A stretch of DNA of 64,000 nucleotides from Streptomyces sp. SAI-135 (lineage in GTDB: Bacteria > Actinomycetota > Actinomycetes > Streptomycetales > Streptomycetaceae), in contig NZ_JARXYP010000002.1 in the NCBI RefSeq assembly GCF_029893805.1, forward strand, positions 7,998,001 through 8,062,000, given 5' to 3'. The stretch's first letter is position 1, and each line of letters opens with the position of its first letter. Positions 44,735 through 54,964 of the stretch are shown in pieces. The position numbers were made by a program, and so were the translations under genes. The notes under the pieces are model-generated. The model was not told the origin of the DNA and searched no databases. It saw only the letters and a list, made by a program, of their open reading frames with translations.

Positions 44735-44795
44735 CCTTCGGACGACAGCCTGTGCCGTTGCTGCGGGCGGGAGCCGACGCGCGGCGGCCCTCGGC

Positions 44796-44835
44796 GAGCG
44801 TGCCGGTCACCGGGGCGACGATGACCGGCACGCTC
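44796..44835. terminator. Bidirectional terminator, 14-bp perfect stem
   Basis: GAGCGTGCCGGTCA (44796-44809) and TGACCGGCACGCTC (44822-44835) with a 12-nt loop, between the converging DUF1876 and MFS genes. Confidence 0.8.
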
Positions 44836-44895
44836 CGCTGCGACTCCCCGCTTGCCGGGTGTCACATCCGTCCGCCGGAACCGCACCGGGCGCCG

Positions 44896-46449
44896 TCAGT
44901 CCGAGGGCGGACGGGACGGCAATGCCGAGAAGGCCAGCAGGGCTCCGGCCGCGGCGACGGCGGAGCCGACCGTGAGGCCGAGGCCCATACCGCTGACGAA
45001 CGCCGAACGGGCCACTTCCGCGAGCATCCGACCCGCCGTGCCGCCGACCCGGTCGGCCAGCGAGAGCGCCCCGCCGAGCGAGCCGAGGACGCTGTCCGAC
45101 ACCTCCGCGGGCAACCGGTACGGGGCCAGCCGCGGCCCCATGCGGTCCTGGTAGCGGGTCGTCAGCAGACTGCCGACGACGGCCACGCCCAGCGCCCCGC
45201 CGAGTTGGACGGAGACCCCGTTGGTCGCCGACCCGACCCCTGTGTCACCGGGCGGCAGGGTGCCCATGAGGGAGTCCAGGGCGGCCGGGACGACGAGACC
45301 GGCGCCCAGGCCCAGCAGCATCATGCCGCCGAGCACGTCGCCGTACGTCGAGGAGGACTGCGCGGTGGACAACTGCCACAGGCCGCCGGACACGACGAGC
45401 AGTCCCGCCCCCACCACCGCCTTGGTGCCCGCCCATCGCACCAGGACGGGGGACAGCGGCGCGACCACCGCCAGCAGACCGGCCACCGGCAGGATGCGGA
45501 CGCCCGTCTCCAGAGCGGTGTAGCCGAGACCGAACTGGAGGTACTGGGTCAGGACGAACAACGCCCCGAACAGCCCGAACATCGCCAGGGACACCGAGGC
45601 GGTCGCGATCGAGAACCGGCGCCTGCGGAAGAAGCCCAGGTCGAGCATGGGGTGCGTGCTCGCCCGCTCCCAGAACACGAAGCACACCAGTACCGCAAGC
45701 CCGGCGCCGCCCGCCCCGAGCACCACGCCTGACGTCCAGCCGCGCACCGGCGCCTCGATGATCGCCCACAGCAGCAGGCCGAGTGCGGCGATCGACAGCA
45801 CCGCACCGACCGGATCGGGGCGCAGTGCGGCCGGGTTGCGGGACTCGGGCACCAGCAGCAGCACACACACCAGGCCGACGAGGGCGACGGGGATGTTGAC
45901 CCAGAAGACCGAGCCCCACCAGAAGTGCTCCAGCAGCAGGCCGCCGGCCACCGGGCCGATGGCGATGCCCAGCCCGCTGGTGCCGGCCCAGACGCCGATC
46001 GCCCGCCGCCGCTCCACGGGGTCGCGGAACACGTCGGTGATGATCGACAGGGTGGCCGGCATCATCATGGCCGCTCCGATGCCCATGGCCGCCCGTGAGG
46101 CGATGAGCATGTCGACGGAGCCGGAGTAGGCGGCCCACGCCGACGCGCCGCCGAACACCACGAGGCCGGCGGCGAAGACCCGTCGGCGCCCGAACCGGTC
46201 CGCGCTGCTGCCGGAGACCAGCATCAGCCCCGCGAAGACCAGCGCGTAGGCATCCACCACCCACTGCAGTTCGGTCGTCGTCGCGTCGAGTTCCCGCACC
46301 AGGGCGGGCAGGGCCACGTTCAGGATCGTGTTGTCCAGCGACACGATCAGCAGGGACACACAGAGCACCACGAGCGTGCTCCAGCGGTTGCCCGTCCCGT
46401 GGTCTTCCGGCGCCTCGGAGGCCGGGGGCATGTCCCGTACGTTCGCCAT
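44896..46449 (-). CDS. DHA2-family MFS drug/proton antiporter
   Basis: A 517-residue major-facilitator transporter with about 14 helices. Motif A is SSADRFGRRRVFAAGL; motif C-like is GVWAGTSGLGIAIGPVAGGLL; the N-terminus LLIVSLDNTILNVALPALVREL is the EmrB/QacA hallmark. It probably exports toxic organic compounds with proton exchange. It starts 13 bp after the class I aldolase stop, so it is co-transcribed with it, an odd pairing. Confidence 0.9.
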   Translation of the reverse strand: MANVRDMPPASEAPEDHGTGNRWSTLVVLCVSLLIVSLDNTILNVALPALVRELDATTTELQWVVDAYALVFAGLMLVSGSSADRFGRRRVFAAGLVVFGGASAWAAYSGSVDMLIASRAAMGIGAAMMMPATLSIITDVFRDPVERRRAIGVWAGTSGLGIAIGPVAGGLLLEHFWWGSVFWVNIPVALVGLVCVLLLVPESRNPAALRPDPVGAVLSIAALGLLLWAIIEAPVRGWTSGVVLGAGGAGLAVLVCFVFWERASTHPMLDLGFFRRRRFSIATASVSLAMFGLFGALFVLTQYLQFGLGYTALETGVRILPVAGLLAVVAPLSPVLVRWAGTKAVVGAGLLVVSGGLWQLSTAQSSSTYGDVLGGMMLLGLGAGLVVPAALDSLMGTLPPGDTGVGSATNGVSVQLGGALGVAVVGSLLTTRYQDRMGPRLAPYRLPAEVSDSVLGSLGGALSLADRVGGTAGRMLAEVARSAFVSGMGLGLTVGSAVAAAGALLAFSALPSRPPSD

Positions 46450-46462
46450 GGCCGCTCCTTCG

Positions 46463-47515
<1,053 letters not shown>

Positions 47516-47655
47516 CGTTCCACCTCTCCTTGCTGTCCGGTTGTGATGCGCCGTGGGGAAGGCGGGCCGGCCGACACCCCGCACGGGACACGGCCGACGT
47601 CCGCCGCGCGGGCCACGGTGCCGGTGCGCCGCGAGATCCCGTACCGCGGCGGATC

Positions 47656-47684
47656 GGGCCGGTCCTCCCGCGGGCCGACGGCCT
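47656..47684. promoter_or_regulatory. DevR/OsdR-like boxes upstream of fbaB
   Basis: GGGCCG-A-CGGCCT (47672-47684) and a weaker GGGCCGGTCCTCCC (47656-47669). Starts are 16 bp apart, less regular than elsewhere. Nothing else recognisable lies in the 291-bp gap. Confidence 0.42.
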
Positions 47685-47806
47685 CGAAGCCGTGCTCTTG
47701 GACGTCCCCGCGGATCCCGGTGTCGCGGCCTGAGCCGTCGCCGCCGGTCACAGCAGCGGCGGCCACGTTTTCCTCCCTCCCCCGAGTGGGTCCGGTCGAG
47801 GTGACG

Positions 47807-48463
47807 TCAGGAAGCGGCGCCCACCCGGTGCCCGATGCGTGCGTCCACCGAGACCACGCCGTCGACGCCGGCACACAGTCGCTCGATGACGGGGACCAGG
47901 CTGGGCGCGTCGACGGAACCCCGCAGGGTCACCCGCCCCTCCCGCACCTCGGCTGTCACGTCGAAGGGCGCGAGGCCCAGCGTCTCGTGCAGCACGGACC
48001 GCATGATCTCCTCGCGGATGGCCTCGTCCCTGCGCAGGAACACCCGCAGCAGGTCGGCGCGGCTGACGATGCCCTTGAGACGGCCTGCCTCGTCGACCAC
48101 GGGCAGCCGCTTGACGCTGCGGAAGGCCATGAGGCGGGCCGCCTCGACCACGCTCCACTCCGGCTGCGCGCACACGGCAGGGGCCGACATCACCTCCTCG
48201 GCGGTGACGCCCTCGGCCCTGGCCCGCTCCCACTCCTGCGGAACCGGCAGTGGCACAGGCGTGGCCGGGTCCGTCCGAGTGGCGCACCTGCGCAGCAGAT
48301 CGGCCTCGGACACCACGCCCACGGGCCGGTCCAGCTCGTCCACCACGGGGACGGCGGTGACGTCGTTGTCGGCCAGCATCCGGACGATCTCCTTGAACGC
48401 GGTGTCACGCCGGGCCCGCACGACTTCATGGGTCATCAGATCGGCAACCGTACGGTGACGCAT
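47807..48463 (-). CDS. CBS-pair plus BON domain stress protein (2)
   Basis: A 218-residue paralogue of the CBS-BON protein at 29.8 kb with the same order: CBS1 (VADLMTHEVVRARRDTAFKEI, VPVVDELDRPVGVVSEADLL), CBS2 (MSAPAVCAQPEWSVVEAARLM, LPVVDEAGRLKGIVSRADLL) and BON (VTAEVREGRVTLRGSVDAPS). Diverges from the DUF1918 gene across a tandem DevR-like box. Confidence 0.9.
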   Translation of the reverse strand: MRHRTVADLMTHEVVRARRDTAFKEIVRMLADNDVTAVPVVDELDRPVGVVSEADLLRRCATRTDPATPVPLPVPQEWERARAEGVTAEEVMSAPAVCAQPEWSVVEAARLMAFRSVKRLPVVDEAGRLKGIVSRADLLRVFLRRDEAIREEIMRSVLHETLGLAPFDVTAEVREGRVTLRGSVDAPSLVPVIERLCAGVDGVVSVDARIGHRVGAAS

Positions 48464-48562
48464 GGCGCGCCTCCCTGCTTTCCGGGTGACGGACGGCGGC
48501 CGTCACCCTTCCAGGGTGTCAGCGCTCCGCGTCGCGATGGAGTGCCGCCCAGGTTCCCTTGA

Positions 48563-48598
48563 GGGCCGGACGGCCCGGAATCAGGGGCCGTTCGGCCC
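48563..48598. promoter_or_regulatory. Tandem perfect DevR/OsdR-like boxes
   Basis: GGGCCG-GA-CGGCCC (48563-48576) and GGGCCG-TT-CGGCCC (48585-48598): both perfect, starts exactly 22 bp apart (two helical turns). They lie in the 223-bp divergent region between CBS-BON (2) and DUF1918. This is the cleanest example in the window. Confidence 0.72.
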
Positions 48599-48686
48599 AC
48601 CCGGAGGAGGTTCCAGAGCCCAAGCGGCGGCCCGTCGCCGGTGCCAGGGTGGATACAGGAGCAGTCCGAGGAAGCGGGTGGAGAAC

Positions 48687-48887
48687 ATGCGAGCTCAACT
48701 CGGCGACGTACTCGTGGTGGAGAGCCCGACGACCGGCGTCACCAAGCGGGACGGCCGGATCGTCGGACTGCACCACGACGACGGAACGCCACCCTACGAG
48801 GTGCGGTGGTCGGACACGGACCAGGTGACGCTCGTGTTCCCCGGCCCGGATGCCCACGTCCGGCACGTCCAGGACGCGGCCGGCTGA
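48687..48887 (+). CDS. DUF1918-family protein
   Basis: A 66-residue SH3-like DUF1918 protein: MRAQLGDVLVVESPTTGVTK, DGRIVGLHHDDGTPPYEVRW, TLVFPGPDAHV. The family is frequent beside USP and DevR-regulated genes in actinobacteria. GGTGGAGAAC precedes the ATG. Function unknown. Confidence 0.88.
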   Translation: MRAQLGDVLVVESPTTGVTKRDGRIVGLHHDDGTPPYEVRWSDTDQVTLVFPGPDAHVRHVQDAAG

Positions 48888-48995
48888 TCGGACGCGCCCT
48901 TCCCTCGTACGTCGTTCCGGTGCCGGAGGGGCAGACGGGCACCGGACCGTCCTGTGCGGCATGTCCGAGCGCCGTCGCGCGCCGAGCCGCACCCC

Positions 48996-49029
48996 GTGTG
49001 CGTGACCGTTCACCGGCGGTCACGCACAC
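48996..49029. terminator. Bidirectional terminator, 13-bp perfect stem
   Basis: GTGTGCGTGACCG (48996-49008) and CGGTCACGCACAC (49017-49029) with an 8-nt loop lie between the converging DUF1918 and TrkA genes. A short run of CCGCCGTCT/CCGAGGTGT microrepeats follows. Confidence 0.82.
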
Positions 49030-49086
49030 GTTCGCGTGCCCGCCGCCGTCTCCGCCGTCTCCGCCGTGTCCGAGGTGTCCGAGGTG

Positions 49087-49743
49087 TCACTGGAACGCCG
49101 CATGCACCTCGCTCTCCGTCGCGGCGTGGGAGACGACGAGCACCACGTCGCCCTCCCTGAGTGAGAAGTCGGGGGCGGGAGCCATCGGGTCGCCGTCGCG
49201 CACGACGGTGGCGACGACGATGCCGGACGGCACGGCCAGATCCGCGAGGGTGTGACCCACCGCGCGGGACTGTCCGGTGATGACGGTCTCGATCACGTTC
49301 ACACCCGCCTTGCTCAGCCGCAGCAGCGCGACCGTGTCGGTGGCGCTGGTCGCCTCCTCGATCAGGGAGATGAGCGGCGCTGCGGCCGGTACGGCGGTGT
49401 CGACACCCCAGTGCGGGGTGAAGAGCCAGGCGTTGTCGTCGTCGTTGACGCGGGCGATGACCCGGGCGACTGCGAACTGGCGCTTGGCGAGGAGGCTGAT
49501 GACCAGGTTGTCCTCGTCCTCCCCGGTGGTGGCGACGACGAGGTCGGCTCCGTGGGCGCCCGCGGCCTCCAGGACGGACGGTTCGCAGGCGTCCCCCACC
49601 CGCACGTCCGCGGGCACGTGTCCCTGGAGTTCGGCGGCCCGGGTGTCGTCCTGGTCGACGAGCGTGACCTGGTTGCGGGCGGCGCCCAGCACCTGGGCGA
49701 CCTGGGTGCCGAGGCGCCCGGCCCCGGCGACGACGACCTTCAT
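49087..49743 (-). CDS. TrkA-like RCK/KTN subunit (2)
   Basis: A 218-residue TrkA protein. The Rossmann RCK_N domain starts MKVVVAGAGRLGTQVAQVLG (GxGxxG, with acidic LVDQDD after strand 2) and an RCK_C domain ends the protein (LADLAVPSGIVVATVVRDGD, FSLREGDVVLVV). Such subunits gate K+ channels in response to NAD(H) or nucleotides. Its ATG overlaps the stop of TrkA (1) as ATGA. No TrkH or KtrB pore gene is in the window. Confidence 0.9.
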   Translation of the reverse strand: MKVVVAGAGRLGTQVAQVLGAARNQVTLVDQDDTRAAELQGHVPADVRVGDACEPSVLEAAGAHGADLVVATTGEDEDNLVISLLAKRQFAVARVIARVNDDDNAWLFTPHWGVDTAVPAAAPLISLIEEATSATDTVALLRLSKAGVNVIETVITGQSRAVGHTLADLAVPSGIVVATVVRDGDPMAPAPDFSLREGDVVLVVSHAATESEVHAAFQ

Positions 49744-50399
49744 GTCCCGAGCTCCTTGTCCAGGAAGCCGCGCAGCCGGCCCAGCGCGTCGGCGGCGACC
49801 GCGAACGTGACGAGATCGTCCGTCTCGGCCGGCGTGTGGTGCGTGGGCAGGAACGACCGGCCCCCGCGGGTGACCTCGACGACCCGGATCTCGCCCTCGA
49901 CCTCCAGGTCACCGAGCGGCCGGCCGGTGAGATAGCCCGGCAGCAGGGAACGCAGCAGCAGGGTCTCGCCGTTGCCGAAGTCGAGTTCCGGTGTGAGATG
50001 GCGGTGCAGCAGCATCTGGTGCAGCTGATGGACCGTCCAGCGCACGCTGGCGATCGTCGGGATGCCCAGTTCGCGGTAGATGTCGGCACGCCGGGGGTCG
50101 TAGATGCGGGCCAGCACGATCGGCACGCGGTACGTCTCCTTTGCCGTGCGGGCGCTGACGATGTTGGTGTTGTCGCCCGAGGTGACGGCCACGAACGCGT
50201 CGGCGAGCTCGATGCCCGCGCTCTCCAGCAGCGTGCGGCTGAACCCGTTGCCGTGCAGGACCTGACCGGAGAACCCGGGGGGCAGCAACCGCTCGGTCCT
50301 GGGATCGCGGTCGATGACGCGGACGTCATGGCCCTCGTTGACCAGTTGGGCGGCCAGCGCGGAACCGACGCGGCCGCAACCCACCACGACGACTCTCAT
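49740..50399 (-). CDS. TrkA-like RCK/KTN subunit (1)
   Basis: A 219-residue TrkA protein: RCK_N at the start (MRVVVVGCGRVGSALAAQLV, VRVIDRDP) and a more diverged C-terminal part (LLPGYLTGRPLGDLEVEG, AETDDLVTFAVAADAL). Its ATG overlaps the P-type ATPase stop as ATGA, so ATPase, TrkA (1) and TrkA (2) are made from one coupled message. Two different RCK subunits suggest a hetero-oligomeric ring. Confidence 0.88.
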   Translation of the reverse strand: MRVVVVGCGRVGSALAAQLVNEGHDVRVIDRDPRTERLLPPGFSGQVLHGNGFSRTLLESAGIELADAFVAVTSGDNTNIVSARTAKETYRVPIVLARIYDPRRADIYRELGIPTIASVRWTVHQLHQMLLHRHLTPELDFGNGETLLLRSLLPGYLTGRPLGDLEVEGEIRVVEVTRGGRSFLPTHHTPAETDDLVTFAVAADALGRLRGFLDKELGT

Positions 50400-53236
50400 G
50401 ACGTCGCCTCCTTGTCGTTGTCGACGGCGGCCTTCTCGATGGTGACCGGGGTGCGGCGCACCCACCACTTGCGGGCCTCCTCGGCGGCCAGCAGCAGCAT
50501 GCCGAAGCCGGTCAGGACCGCCCAGTCCGTCACGGCGAGAGGTGCCGTGTGGAACACCCTCTGCAACGGAGGCGCGTAACTGATGGCGGCCATCAGTGCG
50601 ACGCCGAAGCAACCGGCCGCGATCAGGCGCGGGTTGGAGAACAGTCCGGTGCCGAACACGCTGAGCCGGTCGGTGCGCACGGCCAGGGCGTTGAAGAACT
50701 GGCCCACCACGATGGCGGCCTGCGTGAGGGTGATCGCCTTGCGGTAGGCGGGGTCGTCGGCGGTGAAGTCGGCGTAGGCGATCCCCGAGGCGTGTATCTG
50801 CCAGAAGAACACGGTGCACACCCCGAGGGACATCAGGGTGCCGAGGAAGAGGAACCGGCGCACGAGTCCGCCGGAGAACAGCCGCTCGTGGCGGTCGCGG
50901 GGAGGACGATCCATGGTGTCGCGCTCGGGCGGCTCCGCTCCCAGCGCCAGGGCCGGAAGAACGTCCGATCCCAGGTCGATGGCGAGGATCTGCATGGCGG
51001 TCAGGGGCACCAGCGGGAAGCCCGCGAAGGCGGCGGCCAGGATCGGCACCAGTTCGGCGATGTTGTGGCTGAACAGATAGGCGAGGAACTTGCGGATGTT
51101 GCGGTAGACGGACCGGCCCAGCTCCACCGCGGCGGTGATGGACGCGAACGAGTCGTCGAGAAGCACCATCTCGGACGCCTCGCGGGCGACGTCCGTGCCA
51201 CCGGCTCCCATGGCGACGCCGATGTCGGCGTGTTTGAGCGCGGGCGCGTCGTTCGCCCCGTCGCCGGTGACGGCGACGACCTCGCCGCGGGCCTGAAGCG
51301 CCGCGACGACCCGCATCTTGTGCTCGGGACTGACCCGGCACAGCAGCAACTGCCCCGGGGCCGCCACCAGGGCGTCGAGCGCGGCCGCGTCCAGGGTGTC
51401 GAGCCGGGAGCCGGTCACCACGGTGGGGGAGGGGTCGGTGACGATGCCGACCCGGCGGGCGATCGCCTCGGCGGTCAGCGGGTGGTCACCGGTCAGCATC
51501 ACGATCCGGATGCCGGCCCTGCGGCACGCCCGCACCGCCTCGGACACCTCGGACCTGGGCGGATCGAGCATGCCGAGCAGCCCGAGGAAGGTCAGGCCGG
51601 ACTCCGCCGCCGCCACGTCGTCGGTGGCCTCGTCCATCCGGCGTACGGCGACGCCCAGGACCCGTAGTCCCTGGCCGGCCATCGAGTCGTTCGCGTCGAC
51701 CACGCCCTTGCGCAGTTCCTCGGTGAGCGGCAGCGCCGTGTCGTGGAGCCGTATGCGGGTGCAGCGGGCGAGGAGTTCCTGCGGTGCGCCCTTGACGCAC
51801 AGCGTGTCCCCGTCGGCCCGGCGGTTCCGGGTGCTCATCAGCTTGCGGACGGGATCGAAGGGGAACTCCCCGATCCGTGGGGCCGCCTCCTTCTCCGCGT
51901 CGGCGTCCAGCCCCGCCTTGGCCGCCGCGACGATGATCGCGCCCTCCGTGGTGTCCCCGAGGATCCGCCACCCCTCGTGCCCGGTGGGCGGCACCAGCCG
52001 GGCGTCCGTGCACAGAACGGCGCTGCGCAGCAGCTCACGCACGGGACCGGCGTCGGCCACCTCGCCGACCGGCGCGTATCCCACGCCGGAGACCGGATGC
52101 CAGGCTCCCTCGCCCCAGATCCGGGTGACGGTCATCTCGGCCTGGGTGAGGGTGCCGGTCTTGTCCGTGCAGATCACCGTGGTGGACCCCAGTGCCTCCA
52201 CCGCGAGCAGGCGCTTCACCAGAGCCTGGCGGCGGGCCATCCGGCGTACCCCGATGGCCAGCGACACCGACAGCGTCGCGGGCAGCCCCTCGGGTACGAG
52301 AGCGACCATCACTCCCAGCGCGAACACGAAGGCCGACACCAGTGGCTGGCCCGTCTGCAGGCGCAGCGCGAACACGGCGGCCCCGATCGCGATCGCGAGT
52401 GCCGCGACGCGCCGGGCCATCAGCGCCACCTCGCGCTGCAACGGCGTCTTCTGCTGCGGTGCCTCCTGAGTGAGCCGGAAGATCCGGCCGAACTCCGTGG
52501 CCGCCCCGGTCGCGTGGACGACGGCCTTGCCGGATCCGGAGACCACCGTGGTGCCCATGAAGACACAGTTGCGGGAGTCCAGGGCGCTGGCCGCGGAGCT
52601 CGGCTCGGGTGTCCGGCCGACGGCCGAACTCTCCCCGGTCAGAGGCGCGTTGTTCACCGACAGACCATGTGCCTCCACGACCCGGCAGTCCGCGGACACC
52701 GCGTCCCCCGCCTCCAGCGACACGAGGTCGCCGGGCACCAGCGCCGCGGACGGCAGCTCCCGCCGCCGGCCGTCCCGCAGGACGCGGGAGGTGTGGGGCA
52801 CCATGGCCTGGAGCGTCTGGGCGGTGCGCTCGGCGGAGTACTCCTGGACGAAGCCGATCACGGCGTTCAGGACGACGACGCCCAGGATCGCGAAGGCGAG
52901 CTGGAGGTTGCCGGCGTCACGCGGGTCCTGGAGCGCGTACGCGAGGAACGTCAGGGCGGACGAGACGAGCAGGACCACCGCGAACAGGTCGGTGAACTGC
53001 GCCGCGAACCGGCGCCACAGTCCCCTGGGGCGCGGTCGTGCCAGCTCGTTGGGGCCGTACGTCCGCAACCGTACGCCCGCCTCCTGGGAGGAGAGCCCGC
53101 GCGCGGAGACGCCGAACGCCTCGAAGACCTCGTCCGGAGCCAGCCGCTGCACCGGCGGGCCGGGTCCGCCGGGCGGCGTGGCCGCTCGCGGCGGGGCGCT
53201 GTCGGCCGGAGCACCGGCGACGAGGTGACGTGGCAC
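50396..53236 (-). CDS. P2-type cation-transporting ATPase
   Basis: A 946-residue P-type ATPase. Actuator loop TGES, phosphorylation site CTDKTGTLT, hinge TGDGANDAPALK and the membrane motif PEGLPATLSV are all present, and about ten helices are expected. PEGLP and overall form fit the Ca2+/Na+ P2 group with an N-terminal cation-ATPase domain (RLAPDEVFEAFGVSARGLSSQEAGVRL). Ion specificity is not certain. The GTG start is weakly supported; a later start near the N-terminal domain is possible. Stop overlaps trkA. Confidence 0.9.
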   Translation of the reverse strand: MPRHLVAGAPADSAPPRAATPPGGPGPPVQRLAPDEVFEAFGVSARGLSSQEAGVRLRTYGPNELARPRPRGLWRRFAAQFTDLFAVVLLVSSALTFLAYALQDPRDAGNLQLAFAILGVVVLNAVIGFVQEYSAERTAQTLQAMVPHTSRVLRDGRRRELPSAALVPGDLVSLEAGDAVSADCRVVEAHGLSVNNAPLTGESSAVGRTPEPSSAASALDSRNCVFMGTTVVSGSGKAVVHATGAATEFGRIFRLTQEAPQQKTPLQREVALMARRVAALAIAIGAAVFALRLQTGQPLVSAFVFALGVMVALVPEGLPATLSVSLAIGVRRMARRQALVKRLLAVEALGSTTVICTDKTGTLTQAEMTVTRIWGEGAWHPVSGVGYAPVGEVADAGPVRELLRSAVLCTDARLVPPTGHEGWRILGDTTEGAIIVAAAKAGLDADAEKEAAPRIGEFPFDPVRKLMSTRNRRADGDTLCVKGAPQELLARCTRIRLHDTALPLTEELRKGVVDANDSMAGQGLRVLGVAVRRMDEATDDVAAAESGLTFLGLLGMLDPPRSEVSEAVRACRRAGIRIVMLTGDHPLTAEAIARRVGIVTDPSPTVVTGSRLDTLDAAALDALVAAPGQLLLCRVSPEHKMRVVAALQARGEVVAVTGDGANDAPALKHADIGVAMGAGGTDVAREASEMVLLDDSFASITAAVELGRSVYRNIRKFLAYLFSHNIAELVPILAAAFAGFPLVPLTAMQILAIDLGSDVLPALALGAEPPERDTMDRPPRDRHERLFSGGLVRRFLFLGTLMSLGVCTVFFWQIHASGIAYADFTADDPAYRKAITLTQAAIVVGQFFNALAVRTDRLSVFGTGLFSNPRLIAAGCFGVALMAAISYAPPLQRVFHTAPLAVTDWAVLTGFGMLLLAAEEARKWWVRRTPVTIEKAAVDNDKEATS

Positions 53237-53261
53237 CGGACCCCCAGGGGCGACAAGTCGG

Positions 53262-53414
53262 TCAGACGGACACGCCCGGCCCCGGCCGGACGCCCGACGC
53301 GGGCGGATTGGGCGGGATGCTGCGGCCGAAGCGACGAGGGAACACGACGAGCCGGTGCGCCCGCGCCCCGGCAGGCCACGGCGTGGGGCCGGGCAGCTCC
53401 GTCGGCACGGGCAT
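53262..53414 (-). CDS. Possible 50-residue protein before the P-type ATPase
   Basis: The frame begins MPVPTELPGPTPWPAGARAH and ends GVRPGPGVSV. AGGAGG lies seven or eight bases before the ATG, which is why it is listed. The composition is rich in proline and arginine and no family is known. It ends 25 bp before the ATPase start and could be a coupling leader or chance. Confidence 0.3.
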   Translation of the reverse strand: MPVPTELPGPTPWPAGARAHRLVVFPRRFGRSIPPNPPASGVRPGPGVSV

Positions 53415-53468
53415 GCTGCGCTCCTCCTCGTCAGCGCCGGCCGCTGCGGTGCGTCTCATCGGCGGGCC

Positions 53469-54335
53469 TCAGCGGGCGACAAGGTGGTCGTCCACCTCGT
53501 ACACGTCGGGGATCGCCGCCACTTCCGAGGTCAGCCGCGGTATCAGCTTCCGGTCGAGGCTGCCGGTGAGCGTGACGGTGCCGTTGCGGACGTGCACCTC
53601 CACGTCGCCCGGGTCGATGCCCAGCCGGTTCGGTATGACGTGGGAGACGATCTCCTCACGGATCGCCTGGTCGTCCCGGATCAGGGCGTGCAGCAGCTCG
53701 GCACGGCTGACGACTCCCACGAGCCGGTTGCGGTGATCGGTCACGAAGATCTGGCGGATCCGGGAGCGGGCGGCCGTGCGGGCCGCCTCCGCCACGGGCG
53801 TCCAGGGGCGGACGGTGAGGGCCGGAGCCGACATCAGGGCGTCCGCCGTGTCGCCCGTCTCACCGTCGTTCCGGTGGCGCCCGAGCAGCCTGGACAGCGC
53901 GCGGGAGTGTCCGCCGGGGGCCGCCAGGTCACTGGCCCGGGCGAGCAGATCGGACTCCGCGATCACGCCCAGGACGTGCTGGGTGCCGTCCACCACGGGG
54001 ACGGCACCGATCTGCTGGCGGGCCAGCATCCGGGCGACGTCCAGGAACGGAGTGTCGGCCGGGACGCCGGTGACGGAGCGCTTCATGACGTGCCGCACCT
54101 GCAGGTCGGCGATCGTGGCCGCCCGGGAGGCGGGTGGCGACACCGCCGTGTCCCGGCCGGACGCGGCGGTGGCCGGCTCCGCGGCCGCCTGTGCCGCGTG
54201 TGAGGCGACGGCCTGGAGGTAGCGCACCATCATGGTCTGACGGAACTCCTCGGCCGGTTTCGGCGCGTACAGGGGTACCGCGTGACGTGCCTCGGCGGAC
54301 GCGGCCGCGCCTTCCCGCGCGTCTCGGTCATTCAT
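53469..54335 (-). CDS. CBS-pair plus BON domain stress protein (3), with N-terminal extension
   Basis: A 288-residue member of the CBS-BON family. An extra 90 residues precede CBS1, with a segment PLYAPKPAEEFRQTMMVRYLQAVASHAAQAAAEPA. CBS1 is VRHVMKRSVTGVPADTPFLDV, CBS2 is LMSAPALTVRPWTPVAEAAR and BON is VEVHVRNGTVTLTGSLDRKL. GGGAGGTAGCC precedes the ATG at MNDRDAREG. It is the first gene of the leftward ion-pump group and diverges from the V/A-ATPase operon across three DevR-like boxes. Confidence 0.88.
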   Translation of the reverse strand: MNDRDAREGAAASAEARHAVPLYAPKPAEEFRQTMMVRYLQAVASHAAQAAAEPATAASGRDTAVSPPASRAATIADLQVRHVMKRSVTGVPADTPFLDVARMLARQQIGAVPVVDGTQHVLGVIAESDLLARASDLAAPGGHSRALSRLLGRHRNDGETGDTADALMSAPALTVRPWTPVAEAARTAARSRIRQIFVTDHRNRLVGVVSRAELLHALIRDDQAIREEIVSHVIPNRLGIDPGDVEVHVRNGTVTLTGSLDRKLIPRLTSEVAAIPDVYEVDDHLVAR

Positions 54336-54404
54336 GGCTACCTCCCGCGGTGCGCGGAACATGACCCCTGAGCCCACTCTCCCGCCACCACGGCCGGGGG
54401 CACA

Positions 54405-54457
54405 GGGCCGTCCGGCCCCCTTTCGCAGGTCGAACGGCCTCTGTGGCCGGTCAGGCC
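54405..54457. promoter_or_regulatory. Triple DevR/OsdR-like boxes between the two ion-pump operons
   Basis: GGGCCG-TC-CGGCCC (54405-54418, perfect), AGGTCG-AA-CGGCCT (54427-54440, starts 22 bp apart) and a degenerate TGGCCG-GT-CAGGCC (54444-54457). They fill the middle of the 179-bp divergent region between CBS-BON (3) and the V/A-ATPase operon, so one regulator could switch on both directions. Confidence 0.68.
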
Positions 54458-54514
54458 CCGTCCCTAACGTGAAGACAGGAGACGTGAAGGCACTGTGGCG
54501 ACACGGAGGTGCCC

Positions 54515-54964
54515 ATGCCCGCGCTGCGCGAGTTCCTCGCACGCTGGCGACCGTCAGCCCCACCCGGCCGGGCGGCCGGCGGAGCCGTGCCCGCGGACCG
54601 GACCGCCGAACTCACCGCCGAACTCGAGCCCACCCTCGCCCTGCTGGACGGCACCGCCGTCGAAGCCGCGGCCATCCGCGAGGACGCCGGCCGCAGGGCC
54701 GACGAGCGCCGCCGCGTCGCGGCCGACGAGGCCGCCCGGACCGTGCGCACAGCCCGGGCACGCGCCCTGCGGGTCAGGAGCGAGACCGCGGCCCGGCTCC
54801 GCGCGCAGGCGGTCACCGACGCCCGACGCGAGGACGCGGCGGCGCGGCGCGCCGTTCGGGACCTGAGAGAAAGGGCACGCGCGCGCACCCCGGAGCTGAC
54901 GGCACGCATGGTGGCCCGGGTGGCGAGGGACCTCGGGGCCGAGCCGGGGCGGGAGGCGCCATGA
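54515..54964 (+). CDS. V/A-type ATPase peripheral-stalk subunit (G/H-like)
   Basis: A 149-residue protein that is almost entirely an alanine/arginine-rich coiled coil from about residue 30 (TAELTAELEPTLALLDGTAVEAAAIREDAGRRADERRR onward). Position at the head of the operon and coil form match the subunit that pairs with E in the peripheral stalk. GGAGGTGCCC precedes the ATG. Sequence alone would not identify it; the call depends on the operon. Confidence 0.72.
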   Translation: MPALREFLARWRPSAPPGRAAGGAVPADRTAELTAELEPTLALLDGTAVEAAAIREDAGRRADERRRVAADEAARTVRTARARALRVRSETAARLRAQAVTDARREDAAARRAVRDLRERARARTPELTARMVARVARDLGAEPGREAP

